A DNA stretch of 64,000 nt from Seriola aureovittata. Its lineage: Eukaryota; Chordata; Actinopteri; Carangiformes; Carangidae. The stretch is taken from the NCBI RefSeq assembly GCF_021018895.1, contig NC_079383.1:21677853-21741852 (forward strand), written 5' to 3'. The notes beneath the pieces were generated by a model. The model saw only the letters and a list, made by a program, of their open reading frames with translations. It was not told the DNA's origin and searched no databases. The translations under genes and the position numbers were made by a program. Of this stretch, positions 1 through 13,495 are shown piece by piece (the stretch's first letter is position 1; the number at the start of each line of letters is the position of its first letter).

Positions 1-392
1 TCAGGCTACATTTTTAGTTTTACTGTTTATATTCAAACTTATTATTATCATAATAATAATAGTAATAATAAATAAATCATCTTATTATTTATTATCAACT
101 ATTATTAAATGTATTACTAATGAGCTGCTGGACACAGGGATTTCCCCTAAGGCATAAATAAAGCATCTATTTATTCATCTATTATATATAAAATGAAAAC
201 ATTCATATTTCATGCTGTAAATCAGACACTCTTTTATAAAATGGCTCCTACAGTTTAATACTCACATGTTTACAGCTTAGTGATGTTACCTGTTAAGATT
301 AGTTTGTTTTCATGTTAAGAGTATTTAGTCATATCCTCATATCACTGTAGAAACGCCATACGGACCCCTGGGTGTCATCTCTCCTGTCTCAC

Positions 393-787
393 CTCTGACT
401 TGCGTACTTCGTCTCGGGCCTGACGCTGCGCTGCTGACGCTGCCCCGGACAGGTGGTCGGTTCCCGGCTTCTCGGGTTGACAGCTCCATGTTTCACAGAG
501 CTGGTCGGTTTGGGAGCCACAGATGTAGACCTGGCTCTCCGCCTCTCACAGGTGGTTTTGGAGGCTGTGGTGGAGGTAGCGGTACCGGTACCAGTGGTGG
601 TGGCCCGCTCACACCTGTCCCGCTGCGGACACCTCGGGCAGCTCGACGCGCGGCTTTTACGCACAGCGGGCGCTTTGAGTTCACTCTCTGCTCCGGTCAC
701 CGCCTTCACCTTTGCCGGTTTGCTTTTCTCCACGGTTTTCCCTGTCGCCTCCACTGGTTGGGGCTTTAAAACCTTTGTTGCTGGCAT
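393..787 (-). CDS. First coding exon of an unidentified minus-strand gene (partial)
   Basis: An open frame starts at the ATG complementary to 785-787 (MPATKVLKPQP...) and runs to a good splice donor (AG|GTGAGA) at 392-391, giving 131 codons plus 2 nt. The region is GC- and CpG-rich, unlike the AT-rich flanks, as expected for a promoter-proximal exon. The frame stays open upstream to about 862, but no earlier ATG was found. The encoded segment is basic and rich in Lys, Arg, Ser, Thr and Pro, with no domain I recognise; it looks like a disordered N-terminal tail. The gene would continue off the left edge. RFX-type half-sites lie 130-155 bp upstream. The opposite strand is also open (453-878), so the coding strand rests on the donor and the basic composition. 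I cannot name the gene. Confidence 0.4.
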
Positions 788-915
788 TTTTATTTCAAGG
801 AAACGCTCCTGTCTCCGGCCTCCGTGTGTGGAAGAGACGCGCCATTTTCTTCCGGTGTTCACCTCTATTGAAACATAAAAATATAAAATCTCAACTTTTC
901 TTTTCTGGAGAGTCG

Positions 916-943
916 GTTGCTATGGAGCTTTCATCTTAGCAAC
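916..943 (-). promoter_or_regulatory. Candidate RFX X-box half-site pair
   Basis: GTTGCTATGG at 916-925 and TTAGCAAC at 936-943 resemble the two arms of the RFX X-box (GTTGCCATGGCAAC type), with wider spacing than usual. They sit just upstream of the exon at 393-787. X-boxes are known to drive centriole and cilium genes; a ciliary role here is inference only. Confidence 0.35.
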
Positions 944-999
944 GCCGGAGTCAAGTCTAACAGACTGGGGTAACGCGTCCGGCTCAGACTTTCAAAACA

Positions 1000-2294
1000 A
1001 AAGCTTATGTAAAGTGAAACAATTCCAAAATAAAAAAGAAAGAAAAATGTTTAAATTTTAACAAAAAAGAAAATCCTGGATATTGTTAGTCATGTTATTC
1101 ATATATAGCAATCCGAATCCAGTTTCACAAGAGATTGGCAGCATGAATGTGTATCTGCATACAGTAACACTTCACATAGAGCAAAGCTGCACCTTCCAGG
1201 ACTGTAATGCAGAGACAGAAGTCAGCATGAACAGCATACTCACGGTACAGTGCATGCCAAATGTATGCGAAAAAAATACAATAAAAGATATAAAGCAAAA
1301 TTCCTCTATGTGCAAGAAAAGTTATTAAATCCTAAAAAAAATAAATCAGTGGACGATGTTGCTGCTCGCTTCATGTGGCCTCCATATCCCAGAATGTAAA
1401 GCACCATAGTGCAAAATAGTGGTTTACATTTTTTAAACAATATCTCAATTCACTCATTCATGTTTATTCATGTAATTATACAGTCAGCCAATCATGTCGC
1501 AGCAGGTAAATGCATAACATCCTGCAGATAACGCGTGAGGAGAAGTTCTGCGTTTTATTTTGAAGGCAGAGCCCCCTGGTTTCCGGTGTGTTCCCGCCTG
1601 TGTGTGTCCGGTTTTGCAGCTGCAGATTAAAACCAGTGACGCAGCAGAGTATTTGTTGTCAGTAGGTGGAGGTGCACGAAGTCCAGTCTGCAAGTCTGTC
1701 CAATGACAGACGCTCATCCGATTACTGACACGCGACTCTGCGCTGGTCACATGACCACGTGCTGTCAGATTATAGGGCACTTTTCAAAGATGTTCAAAGT
1801 GTTTTTAAAGGAGTAAGAAACATCCGAAGAAAACACACAATGACAAGGACACAGCATTTATTTAAAAAAAAAACTTAATGTGATAATAAGAAAAATTAAA
1901 TTAAAATGTTGATTAGAGATAGTTTAAGTTAGTTGAAGAAGAAATTTTAACTTTTAGGTTAAAATTGTTTATTTCATGGTGACTACAGTCCTCCACTCAT
2001 ATTTAAGGGATATTATTGGCCAAATAAACAGGAAGTCACACTATAAAAAGGTCAAACCCTGACCTTAAATAAACAGGATATATGATGATATGTTAGTGTT
2101 TAGTGTGAGTCCAACCAGTGGTAGAAACATTTACTTTAGTATTTTAGTATTTGTCCACTTTGTAAGATTCAATGCATTTTCATAAATATATATATATATA
2201 TTAAGAAAGGAATCTGAATTCTTACCTAATATCCAAATTAGACACTTTAATTTTTATTTTAGTTCTTTACATTTTATGAACACACTAAGTATAT

Positions 2295-2374
<80 letters not shown>

Positions 2375-2560
2375 TAGGAGTCATCCATGCAATAATATAA
2401 ATGCATATTAGTAATAATATAAAGCCTGATGGCAGTGGGAACAAAGGACCTCCTGAACAATCTCATTTCAATGACACTGCCTGATTAAATGGAAAATAAT
2501 GAAATAAAATCAGGTGTTTACACTTTAGTGCATCAGTTATAATGATATACACTCTGCATT
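1000..2560. other. Intergenic, AT-rich; no gene seen
   Basis: Only short stop-rich frames are present. A somewhat more GC-rich patch at 1500-1780 includes a CACGTG E-box but no convincing exon. A GATA microsatellite lies at 2295-2372. Confidence 0.5.
2295..2372. repeat. (TAGA)n microsatellite, about 19 units
   Basis: Uninterrupted tetranucleotide array in intergenic DNA between the unidentified first gene and phc3. Confidence 0.97.
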
Positions 2561-2639
2561 CTGAGAGCTTTTATTTTCGATCTGTCCTGGAGCAGAATGA
2601 TGGAGCCATTTCTCCGTGGTTATTGTTATTTTTTACTTG

Positions 2640-3430
2640 AGTGGATGGAGTGAACACTCGGTCCATCCACCATTGCTCAGCGGTCACACGGTAACAGCGT
2701 GTCGCTCCATCACCGTGTGACTGCACAGTGTGCACGCTGCAGCCTGGTTGTTTGTCAGTCTTCGCGGTCCTCCTGAGCTCTGAGTGGTGCTGTCTCGCCT
2801 CTGTCGCCCTGTGAGATCTGCCTTCCATTGCACTCCTCCACCAGCGGACTGAGCAGGCCCCTCGCAGCCGCTACACGGTGGCCCCCGAGCCGGGCTGATT
2901 CCCACCACAGACCCGGCAGGTGTGACGGTGGTGGTACACCGGAGAACGGCGGGCAACATATCCCCTCCTCTGGATGTTGGATTTACGGACTGATCCGCGG
3001 GAAGAAAAAAAAGAAAAAAGAAAAAGCAAAAGCCCGGGCTGTGATGAAACCCTAAACAAAGTGCGACACACACACAAGCCCGTGCACATCATAAACGGGC
3101 CTGTCTTTGCTTTGCAACTTTGCGCGTGTGCCCCTCTGCAGGGGTTTAACGGCCGATCATCATAGGTGAGGCTGGTGAAATTATTGTCTGGGGGAGGGTG
3201 ACGCGCACTTCACAGCGGCCCCTGCGCTGTCAGACGAGGAAGTGAGGATTCAATACACGCCCCATTTCAGCCTGTGTCGACCCTGCTGAAAAAGCCCCGA
3301 CCCGTTTATCTGATAACACGGCAGCGGACTTTATAAACATGCGCTCACTTTCGGAAGGACGACACCGGGAATAACCTGCAGGACGACGGCCGATTTCAGA
3401 GGTAGGTGGCCGGGGAGCTTTACGCATAAC
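2640..3430 (+). promoter_or_regulatory. phc3: CpG-rich promoter and 5' non-coding exon region of phc3
   Basis: This CpG-rich block contains two plausible splice donors: CATAG|GTGAG after 3165 and CAGAG|GTAGGT after 3401. Neither upstream segment contains a convincing coding frame. I infer one or two alternative untranslated first exons that splice to the coding exon at about 6812. The exact transcription start is not determinable from the sequence. Confidence 0.5.
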
Positions 3431-6400
3431 GTGGTCATGACAATTCCCCAAAATGTTATTATCGTGAGACTTCTCCGCTGTGGAGGCCTGTCTCCATCTT
3501 TTTTTTTTTTTTTTTTTTTTTTAATAGTCACATGCATGATCTCTGGCCTGACTGTGTGCACCGTGACTCGTTACTATGGCCGTGATCGTGTGAGGGAGAG
3601 TGAAGTGAGGCGGGCACGTTGAGTGAACAGGCTGCGGGCCAGATGTCAGCATCTGCCCGCTGCGCGTGGAGTGGCACCTGCCTGCGCGGTGATGGTGCGT
3701 GGATTCAGCTGAGTTCAGGCTGCAGACTGAGCACACCGAGACCCCCCCCCCCCCAATTCACACCACATACAGCCCCCCCTCCCAATCGATGGTGTCCACC
3801 CACCTCCACATGTCTGCAGCAGAACTGCTCAGATAACTTGGAGTGGGGTTCACCCTGGAGTGACATTAGGCTACTCCTCCTTCTCCACTGATTAAGACTG
3901 TTCAAACTCCATGCGCTGGTTCTACACCTGAAACAGCTGGTGTATTAATCGATTATCAGAAGATTATTGATTAATCGTTGAAGGAATTTGACTGAAGTGA
4001 CTGAAATTCACTGATTCCAGCTCATTTTTTTTCCACCTTTACATATTTAAAGGTGTCACTGTGGAGCCTGAGGACATGTGACCTGCAGTCATTTTATAGA
4101 CAGAAATATTTATAAATTAATCAATAAACTGATCAGATTGACTCATCAATAATGAAAATAATGATTAGTTGCATCCTTTAACAGTCCCACATTTTAGTTT
4201 TTGATCCATAAGAAGATGTATTTGTGTTTTTAAGAACCAAAAACCATCTCAATGTAGTTTTACATCTCCTCTCTCAGTCTCGTCGATGAGCCTCTCTTCT
4301 GATTGGCTGACTGTTTTCTGAGTGATCCAACAAAAATAAAGCAGATTTCAGGTAAAAACACTCAGAGAAACCAAATCCTGAAAAGGTTTGGATGGTGGGT
4401 CCAGGTGGGCGGGGCTTGGTGACTGCTTTGTTGTGACATCACAAAGTTCCAGAAGTCCTGACGGCTGGTTTTAAGGCTCAGTTTCTGAATACAGGCTGTG
4501 TGCATTTCTCTGTGGACTGAGGCTTTGATACTTTCACAGTATTGATATAGAAGCTAGAGCTGATCTATAATCACACTACACATGGACAGAGACCTTTACA
4601 CTGGAGGAGCTTTAAGTGCTACAGTATGTTTTGCATTAAAATCACTGATCTGAAAGCAAAACTTTTAATGTGTCACTGATTAATTCCCAGATAATATAGT
4701 GCACATAGCACTCCATGTAAGAGTATTATAAATATGTCATAATGATATTAGAACTATATTAACAATACATTTAAATCACTTTAAATAAACAGAATAGATG
4801 TGGTGATCCATCATTTATATTAGTTCAAAAAGAAGCTGAAGATTCGTTCGCTTTCACACTGGGAGATTTCCCGCTGGTGAAGCTCTGAAGATGCTTCATG
4901 CATCTTGAAGGACTGGAAATCTGTTGGTTCACGTACCTTTAAACTGTCAACTTTTACAGAGTAACTTCCTCTTAATTGTAAAGGTCGACAGGATCTGGGA
5001 AACTTTTGAAACGACCCGGACAAAGATATGGACTCTGAATCATGAGCAGGGCTGTGAAAGTAAACCGACTTTCCTGCATCTTACTTTAGTCTTTAATAAA
5101 TTGGGGAACGTGAACGCTGTTAGTTTGTTTTCTTTGTGGGTTTGAAGAGTGAGAAATTAGTGTTTGATCACTGGATGTAGATACAAAATTTAGTCAAATA
5201 ATCAAACTAACTTCTTCAGATTACTGTGGCGAGGCCGCAGCGACTACAATAAATAATTATTTTCATTATCCGTTGATGTTTTTCTTGATTAATCGATCAA
5301 ATAAAAGTCAAAAATAATCAAAGTCTAACTTGAGCTCAGATGACGTGAGGAGATAAAAAGCTTTTCTAATGTCGTTTTAAACTCGGTTACACAACCACAC
5401 TCGCACTGTAGCTGCCTGCAGGATGATTCTTCTTTTGTCTTGACATGGTTGGGTCAGATCAAACCGCTGCCATGGCTCTAATCCAAAACACACGGCTGAA
5501 GTTGATAGTGGCGGCGTCGTGTGTCAGTCAGTTTGCAGAGTGAAATTTCAGCAGTCAGTGTTGTGGTCTGAAACTCTGACTTCAGCGTCAGTGACGGGCA
5601 TTTGTGATCGGTGGCGGGGATGAAGGGCAGCTGTCAGGTTATCACGTCCTCAAAACGAACCAGCGATCGTCTGAACATATTCACAACATCAGTCTCAGAA
5701 AACTAATATTTTATATTCTGGGTCTAGTTTTCAGCCTCGGGCGTGGATCGGCTTTCAGCTTAGTCAGACATGATATTTGTTTTAGGATTTTTTTTTTTAG
5801 GTTTTGGTCTCGTCATTGTTCCTTGTGGTTGGAGGAAAACAACTTTAAGGCGTCAGACGAGATTTTAGAAACACTCCAGTCATGAGTCAGAGTTCCTCAA
5901 ATCTCCCCAAACAGACAGAGGCTAAAATGTTTTTTTGATTTTTCATCATTAGCTGTTGAATTATTGTCTTTAAGTTTGATTTAATTAGAGCTAACACTTT
6001 ATTTTACAGATCTGTAGCTTCCACTTTATTTCCATATAATCTCCTGGAAAGAACCATATGATTTTGGTGCTAATTACAGGTAAATTAAAGAGTGATCAGC
6101 TGGTACACCTCCAGTTATTTCTAAATGCTAAGCTAACGCTACCCTGAGACTTTTATTCAGAGGACAGCAGGTGAGCTCCACATGCGAAACAGTTTCCAAT
6201 AATAAAATAAATGAGGGACTGGGATTTAAATGGAGCCGTTTCTTCCTTGGAAATTCACTGGAAGTCAATAATAAACTCAACACGACTAACTGAACTCACT
6301 AAGAAAACAGCCTCAGAACTTTGCCTCTGTAATTTGAACCAAACTACGCAACATTACCGAGAACTCCTCCGACAGTAAACATCTGCTTATGAATTAAACA

Positions 6401-6811
6401 TAACTCAAAATAACTTTAACCTTTCTTCAATTTTACACCAGATTACATCGTTCTTTCCAGGAAACGTTTTAGGAAATCAGTGGAACACCAGAAGGCCACT
6501 CAGGGGGAACAACATGCTCCGGACTTCGGAGAAAGAACTTTAAATTCAAAGTAAATGATCCGGATCTGGTTCAAAATTCAATGTGTTCATCTCAGACCGA
6601 CGTCACGTTTATTGATGATTAAATTAAGTGTTGTCTAATACACACCTGGTCGACAGGTGTGGAGAGAGGTGACATCATATGAAAGGAAAGTTTTAATTTC
6701 AGCACACAGTCAGTCTGAGTTTATTACAGATGCAGCATTTAAATTATTGCAAATGTTGCATCGATGATTTCCTGATTCTTATCTATCAATCAATCAATCA
6801 GTGTGCTACAG
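3402..6811 (+). other. phc3: phc3 intron 1
   Basis: No exon recognised. It holds a poly-T run (3499-3522), a decayed TIR element at 3945-4176 and another fragment at 5229-5335. No trace of the conserved N-terminal polyhomeotic sequence was seen. Confidence 0.5.
3945..4176. mobile_element. Decayed TIR element (GCTGCAACTAA/ATTATTTTCATT family)
   Basis: Starts near 'TTAATCGATTATCAGAAGAT' and ends 'ATAATGAAAATAATGATTAG' + TTGCATCC. The internal 'TTTAAAGGTGTCACTG' is typical of this short non-autonomous element. Further decayed copies lie at about 5229-5335, 14440-14625, 18725-18922, 19793-20170, 22980-23075, 33600-33768, 43408-43655, 47480-47637 and 62230-62490. Confidence 0.5.
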
Positions 6812-6820
6812 TGTTGAAGG

Positions 6821-7498
6821 ATGGACAGGGAGCTGGTGCGTCAGACCCCATCAGACCACGGAGAGTCCACCAATGGAACCAGCCCTCAGACCTCCGCCAC
6901 CACGCCCGACTCCTCCACCCCGACCACCCCCACCCCTCCTCGGCTCACCCCCAACCCCATGCTGCTGGACTCCCCTGCGCCCACGCTAACCCCCACCACC
7001 TCCTCCCCTCCTCCCCCTCTCACCCCTGCTCCCTCCGTATCTGCGACCCACGGCCCGAAGGTGGCGGCGGCGGCGGCAGCATCTCCCCACATCCTCGTCC
7101 CCACTCCCCCTAAACTCACCTCCACCTCGACCCCCGCCCTCCGCACGTACTCTCGCCCGATCCTTCCCTCCCCGACCAGCGTCTCCAAAACATCTCCCGC
7201 CACACAAACCTCCACCTCCTCCTCTCTTCTCCCTCCCTCCTCCCCCTCCCCCTCCTCCTCCCTTGCCGTAGCCAGCACAGCCTCCCCCCTCGTCTCTTCT
7301 TCTTCTTCTTCTACTACAACGCACAGCAACACCGCCATGTCCACCAAGACCTCCACCAGCCTGACCAACGGGAACACAAGGCCTGTATCCACGCCGACCT
7401 CCACACCAATCACGCCCTTTCACACACCAGCCAGTCCACCTGGCAGACAGGTAACAGAAGCACACGCACACACACACACACACGCGCACACACACACA

Positions 7499-7540
<42 letters not shown>

Positions 7541-9977
7541 CTGAATTTCTACAGAACACACACACATTTCCACATGACCAAAAGACACCACATCTCACTG
7601 TAAAGGAAAAGTTTTACCTTTTGGAAATACACCTTCTCTCTGGTTAGTAAATACAAAGTTATGGCCAGTTAGCTTAGCTTAGCACTAAGACAGGAAAAAG
7701 GAGGCAACAATGGCCGCCAACCGGCACCGACATGTGCATGCTGGTAGGTGGATTCAGTCACTTTCCAACAGAGCCAGGTTGCCCCCCTGCCTGTTTCCAC
7801 TCTTTATGCTAAGCTAAGCTAAGCTAAGCTAACCAGCTGCTAGCTCTGGCTCATCTAATGCTTAAAAAACACTGTCAAAGAACAAAAGATGGTTTGTTTA
7901 ATAAGCTGGTTCATTCTTACATAATGAACGGAATACAGGTTGTTATGTCAAGTGTATTATGGGAAATGTAGTTCCATTATATTTCTATATTCAGCTGTTT
8001 CACTTTGTATATTTCTGGTTAAATAACTCTGTAAAATCCCGTGGGAAGACAAAGAGCGACTGTACACCACGACTTCCTCGTTTTATTTTTGCTGAATGAA
8101 GTAAGAATTTCGGCTCCGTTCGGCTCCAAACCAAACTACTCTGTTGAAGGGAACGTTTCCTCAAAACGTCAGTTTGAGTTGATGCCTGAGTTCGCAGCTG
8201 CTACAGCGTGAGTGCAGGTGTGACATGTGCTGTTTTAACGTCGTGGTGGAAGTGGATTTATTATCACATATATACATCATGTGTATATATGAAGATACCG
8301 TTTATAACATATGAAATGCCCATAGTAAAATCTGTATATGTACATAAATTAAAAATATCTATGTGATGATTTTCTTACATAGAATACATGTTTTCTATGT
8401 AATAATTATGTGTAAAGATTAATTTATTTATGCAAGATTATTAAAACAACATACATGTTAAAAAAATGTGTATGTTTATCTTATTAATCCCTCATTAGTT
8501 TTAAACATGTCTAACTTAAAGTGGTGTTAGAACCTACAGTTTATAATATCAACATATACTGACAGGCTTTGGTGTTGATATATATTTATGTAACATCTGT
8601 CTACAATATAAGCATACATACATAAATATATATATTTGTATAGAGTACATATAAATGTCAATATATAAAACTGTTCCAATTTCTAATAAATTTCATATAT
8701 AATTTTTACATATAAAATAAAGATTTCATATAATTTCATATATGGAAATTCAATATATTACATTTGTGTATGGGACATGTTGCTCATAGAATAAACATTA
8801 AAAACAACTGTACTACATTTAGATGAACTGGTCCCAGAGCGCTGGTGATGTGTTTACTGGTTCACCGTCATGGACTTACCGGGACACTGACCCCTCGTTA
8901 ACGGTCTGTCGTGAACCGACAGCATCATCCAGACGAGAGAAAGTCTGAGCTGATAAAGAGACTGTGATGCACTGAGGCGAGTCGCCTTCAGTTATTACTG
9001 TGTGCTCAAAGCAATATTAAGAAGCAGCAGTAAGTGGTGCAGGGAGCGCTCTGCAGACTTTTTATTGCCCTGGGTTTTTGCAGCTTGAGAGGGGAAGACC
9101 TGCAGACGTGACTCAGGGCTGAAAAAACTTACTAACGAGGAAATATTTCTACTTATAACTAATATATTATAATAATTAAGCTGTGAATCATGGTGCTTTT
9201 TGTTGTAAAGATGCAAATACAACATCATCTCAAAGAAAACAACGCAAACTAAAGTACAAAACTTGGATTAGATTTGTTTCTCTTACTTTCTTGTGTCTCC
9301 CCCCTTTCTGAAATCAAATCTACGCCCTAACTTCAGACTATAACCAGACTGTGCTACTGTATATTGTACATACTGTTATAGTCTGGAGGTCTTCAATCAA
9401 TCAATCAAACTTTATCTGTACAGCACTTTTCATACAGGTTAGTGCAGTTCAAAGTGCTTCACAGATGAAGGACAAATCAAGTAAGAAAGCTGAGAATGAG
9501 ACACAATAACATAGATTTAAAAAGCTAAAATAGCACCTTGTTGAAAAGCATTCTGGGATAAGAAACTGAATGAGGAAGAGTTTGTTCAGGACAAACGTCT
9601 TCGTATATTAACTTATCTTCGTTTTATCCCACACTCTCTCTCTCTGGATTTAAATCACAATTAAGCAAATGTTAGACTGTATTTTATTTATATTTATTAT
9701 AACGTCTGAGAACTTTGGTTTTAGTTTGAAAACTAGTCTCCAGAAATCTCAGACCAGTGTTGTGTGGCTCTAAACCTTAATCTTCTTGACCTCTGACCTT
9801 TCAGAGCACGTACAAACAGATCACCACTACGCCTGAACACATAACACGTCTCATTTTAAAAAGGAGCGCTGAACACACTCGTCCCAGGTCTTATATATAA
9901 ATGATCGACATGATGACATGGAAGATAAACTGCGTAGGTGATGTGTACCTGCAGGCTGAGTGTGTGTCTGTCTCGGT

Positions 9978-10028
<51 letters not shown>

Positions 10029-10173
10029 GTTACAGTTTCCTCTCTGTTTGCTTTCATCTGATGTTTCACATCCTCAGTCTCAGGTCACACGTCTCTGCCT
10101 TGTTTGCCTCGTGAAAATAAAACTAAAGCTGAACTGTGAGACACACACACGCACGCACATGCATGCACGCACG

Positions 10174-10226
<53 letters not shown>

Positions 10227-11650
10227 TACTACATGCATCTACTCCACAACCAGGCGCCCATTATATAAAGAGATGTTTAAAGGTGTTGAAGACTGAATGT
10301 CGTACTTTTCATTACTTAATCAACTTTTTTTTTTTTTTTAATGTAATTAAAAAGGAATTCTTCACTAATAATCTGATGTTTTGAGAATCAAATGATCAAA
10401 TATTCACTCAGATTTGAGCTTGGACTCACAGCAGCTACAATAGATGCCAGAAATCTGTTTAAAGCCGCCCTGCAGCGTAACCCACCTCTCCGTCGTTCAT
10501 GCTAACTGCCGCTCTGCTCATAATCTGCTAATCATCCTTCTTCAGTGGAGAACATGGACTGAACAGACGGATCAATGATGGAGAAGTTGATTATGCTGCA
10601 GGGAGAAGTTTAAAGATGTTTCAATTTATTTATTTATATTTTTGCTCTGACTCTGGATGATCCACTGTAACTGATGTGACTCAGTCTGACTGCAGCTGCC
10701 GTCCTCCATGAGGCAGCAAACTCTCAATCCTTCGACCAACAAAATATTGATTTTACAGTGAGTCTTCCTTCAAACAAGCCAATCAGAGCTGATTAAAACC
10801 CACTGCACCGGTACACCATCTATATATTCACTAAACCTTTTAGTGCCTTTCATCAAGAACAACAGGAAGTTCAGTTTAAGGACGTCGTCTGTAGTTTGAC
10901 TTTGACATTATTAAATATCAAGAGATGGAAGATATGATGATAAACTGTTTTAAAGTGCTGCTCTGTACTGGAAAATGGAGATTCAACTTTTTTGGGTTTA
11001 GATGAACGATTACAGAAATTGGTTGCGATATATTATGACATGTATTTATGGTCTTTTAATTAAGTTTATGTTTCCATTAGGAGTAAATATTAGGGCTGCA
11101 CAACTAATCCAAATTGCAGGAGCAAACAAACCATATTCTCCAGACATAAAGGAACATGTTTGTTTGGTACAAGACCAAGAAAAATCACAACATCTTTATT
11201 ATTTAATGCAAAAACTACAATTCCAACTGAAATCTGCCAAAATAATCGCAATATGATTATTTCTTACGTATCGTGCAGCTCTGTTAAATATTGTATTTCA
11301 TGACGACAGTCCTAAAAGAATCGATTGATGAAGGTAAAGAAGCTGAAAACATGCGGCGAATAAAAGAAAACAGTTGCATTGTGTTTTAATTTGGTTTAAA
11401 TTCAAAGCTTCTGAGTCCAGTTCGTACCTGGAGTAGATGTAAATATGATTTACCTTGCTTTGCCTGGGTGCAGTCTTAGGTGATGTCAGAGGAGAGGGCG
11501 GGGCCAAAGGTGATGCTCTCAGCCAATCAGTTCATCAAGTTCATCACTAAATTAGGAAAATGTCCTGTTGTAACTTACAGTTTCCTGTTTCAGCATTATT
11601 CAACACACACACTTCGGATTGTTTATTCTTATTGGTTTCAACCTTTTGTC

Positions 11651-11706
<56 letters not shown>

Positions 11707-11957
11707 TGTATTAAGAAGACATCATCGCTCTGAAGCTTGTCCCTAATTGCTTCCCTTCCCTTGCCTTTCCTCCCACACCCCCCTCCCCCCTCTGTTCCAG
11801 GTATCACAGGCTCATCCTGTGGGCACACCTGGTCTTGTGCGAGCCAATCAGAACCCCTCTCCTGTCAGGCAGAGGGTATCCCAGCAGACATTGCTCCTAG
11901 GGAAAGGTCTCAAAGGGTCTGGCCAAGACCAGGTGCTGCTTAGAGCTCAGATGGTAA

Positions 11958-12015
<58 letters not shown>

Positions 12016-13439
12016 TACTACATGCATCTACTCCACAACCAGGCGCCCATTATATAAAGAGATGTTTAAAGGTGTTGAAGACTGAATCTCGTACTTTTCA
12101 TTACTTAATCAACTTTTTTTTTTTTTTTTATGTAATTAAAAAGGAATTCTTCACTAATAATCTGATGTTTTGAGAATCAAATGATCAAATATTCACTCAG
12201 ATTTGAGCTTGGACTCACAGCAGCTACAATGGATGCCAGAAATCTGTTTAAAGCCGCCCTGCAGCGTAACCCACCTCTCCGTCGTTCATGCTAACTGCCG
12301 CTCTGCTCATAATTTGCTAATCATCCTTCTTCAGTGGAGAACATGGACTGAACAGACGGATCAATGATGGAGAAGTTGATTATGCTGCAGGGAGAAGTTT
12401 AAAGATGTTTCAATTTATTTATTTATATTTTTGCTCTGACTCTGGATGATCCACTGTAACTGATGTGACTCAATCTGACTGCAGCTGCCGTCCTCCATGA
12501 GGCAGCAAACTCTCAATCCTTCGACCAACAAAATATTGATTTTACAGTGAGTCTTCCTTCAAACAAGCCAATCAGAGCTGATTAAAACCCACTGCACCGG
12601 TACACCATCTATATATTCACTAAACCTTTTAGTGCCTTTCATCAAGAACAACAGGAAGTTCAGTTTAAGGACGTCGTCTGTAGTTTGACTTTGACATTAT
12701 TAAATATCAAGAGATGGAAGATATGATGATAAACTGTTTTAAAGTGCTGCTCTGTACTGGAAAATGGAGATTCAACTTTTTTGGGTTTAGATGAACGATT
12801 ACAGAAATTGGTTGCGATATATTATGACATGTATTTATGGTCTTTTAATTAAGTTTATGTTTCCATTAGGAGTAAATATTAGGGCTGCACAACTAATCCA
12901 AATTGCAGGAGCAAACAAACCATATTCTCCAGACATAAAGGAACATGTTTGTTTGGTACAAGACCAAGAAAAATCACAACATCTTTATTATTTAATGCAA
13001 AAACTACAATTCCAACTGAAATCTGCCAAAATAATCGCAATATGATTATTTCTTACGTATCGTGCAGCTCTGTTAAATATTGTATTTCATGACGACAGTC
13101 CTAAAAGAATCGATTGATGAAGGTAAAGAAGCTGAAAACATGCGGCGAATAAAAGAAAACAGTTGCATTGTGTTTTAATTTGGTTTAAATTCAAAGCTTC
13201 TGAGTCCAGTTCGTACCTGGAGTAGATGTAAATATGATTTACCTTGCTTTGCCTGGGTGCAGTCTTAGGTGATGTCAGAGGAGAGGGCGGGGCCAAAGGT
13301 GATGCTCTCAGCCAATCAGTTCATCAAGTTCATCACTAAATTAGGAAAATGTCCTGTTGTAACTTACAGTTTCCTGTTTCAGCATTATTCAACACACACA
13401 CTTCGGATTGTTTATTCTTATTGGTTTCAACCTTTTGTC

Positions 13440-13495
<56 letters not shown>

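Larger units (their letters stand above)
7451..11800 (+). other. phc3: phc3 intron 2, repeat-rich
   Basis: The intron opens with a CA array 10 bp after the donor (7461-7536). It contains the inverted-arm repeat at 7603-7866, an AT-rich low-complexity stretch (8230-8760), a dispersed repeat fragment at 9395-9475, TG/CA arrays (9981-10026, 10141-10220) and the first copy of the 1.79-kb duplication from 10221. No other exon recognised. Confidence 0.55.
10221..12009 (+). repeat. phc3: Tandem duplication, copy 1 (1,789 bp, contains a phc3 exon)
   Basis: The sequence from AGGTGCTACTACATG at 10221 to the CA array ending at 12009 recurs at 12010 with a fixed offset of 1,789 bp. By eye I find five single-base differences, all in the first 464 bp (10299, about 10340, 10442, 10525, 10684), and none over the following 1.27 kb that includes the exon. 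Both ends lie in CA arrays. Confidence 0.95.

Noticed and set aside
2871..3092. Minus-strand frames in the phc3 CpG island
   Set aside because: CpG islands have few stops; no splice signals or conserved residues support coding.
6886..7413. Long minus-strand frames opposite the first phc3 coding exon
   Set aside because: They are shadows of a GC-rich, proline/serine-coding exon. The plus strand has the start context, the donor and the continuing phase.
11002..11256. 84-codon plus-strand frame, repeated exactly at 12791-13045
   Set aside because: The perfect repeat is due to the segmental duplication. The frame overlaps a short TIR element and flanking AT-rich intron, with no recognisable domain.
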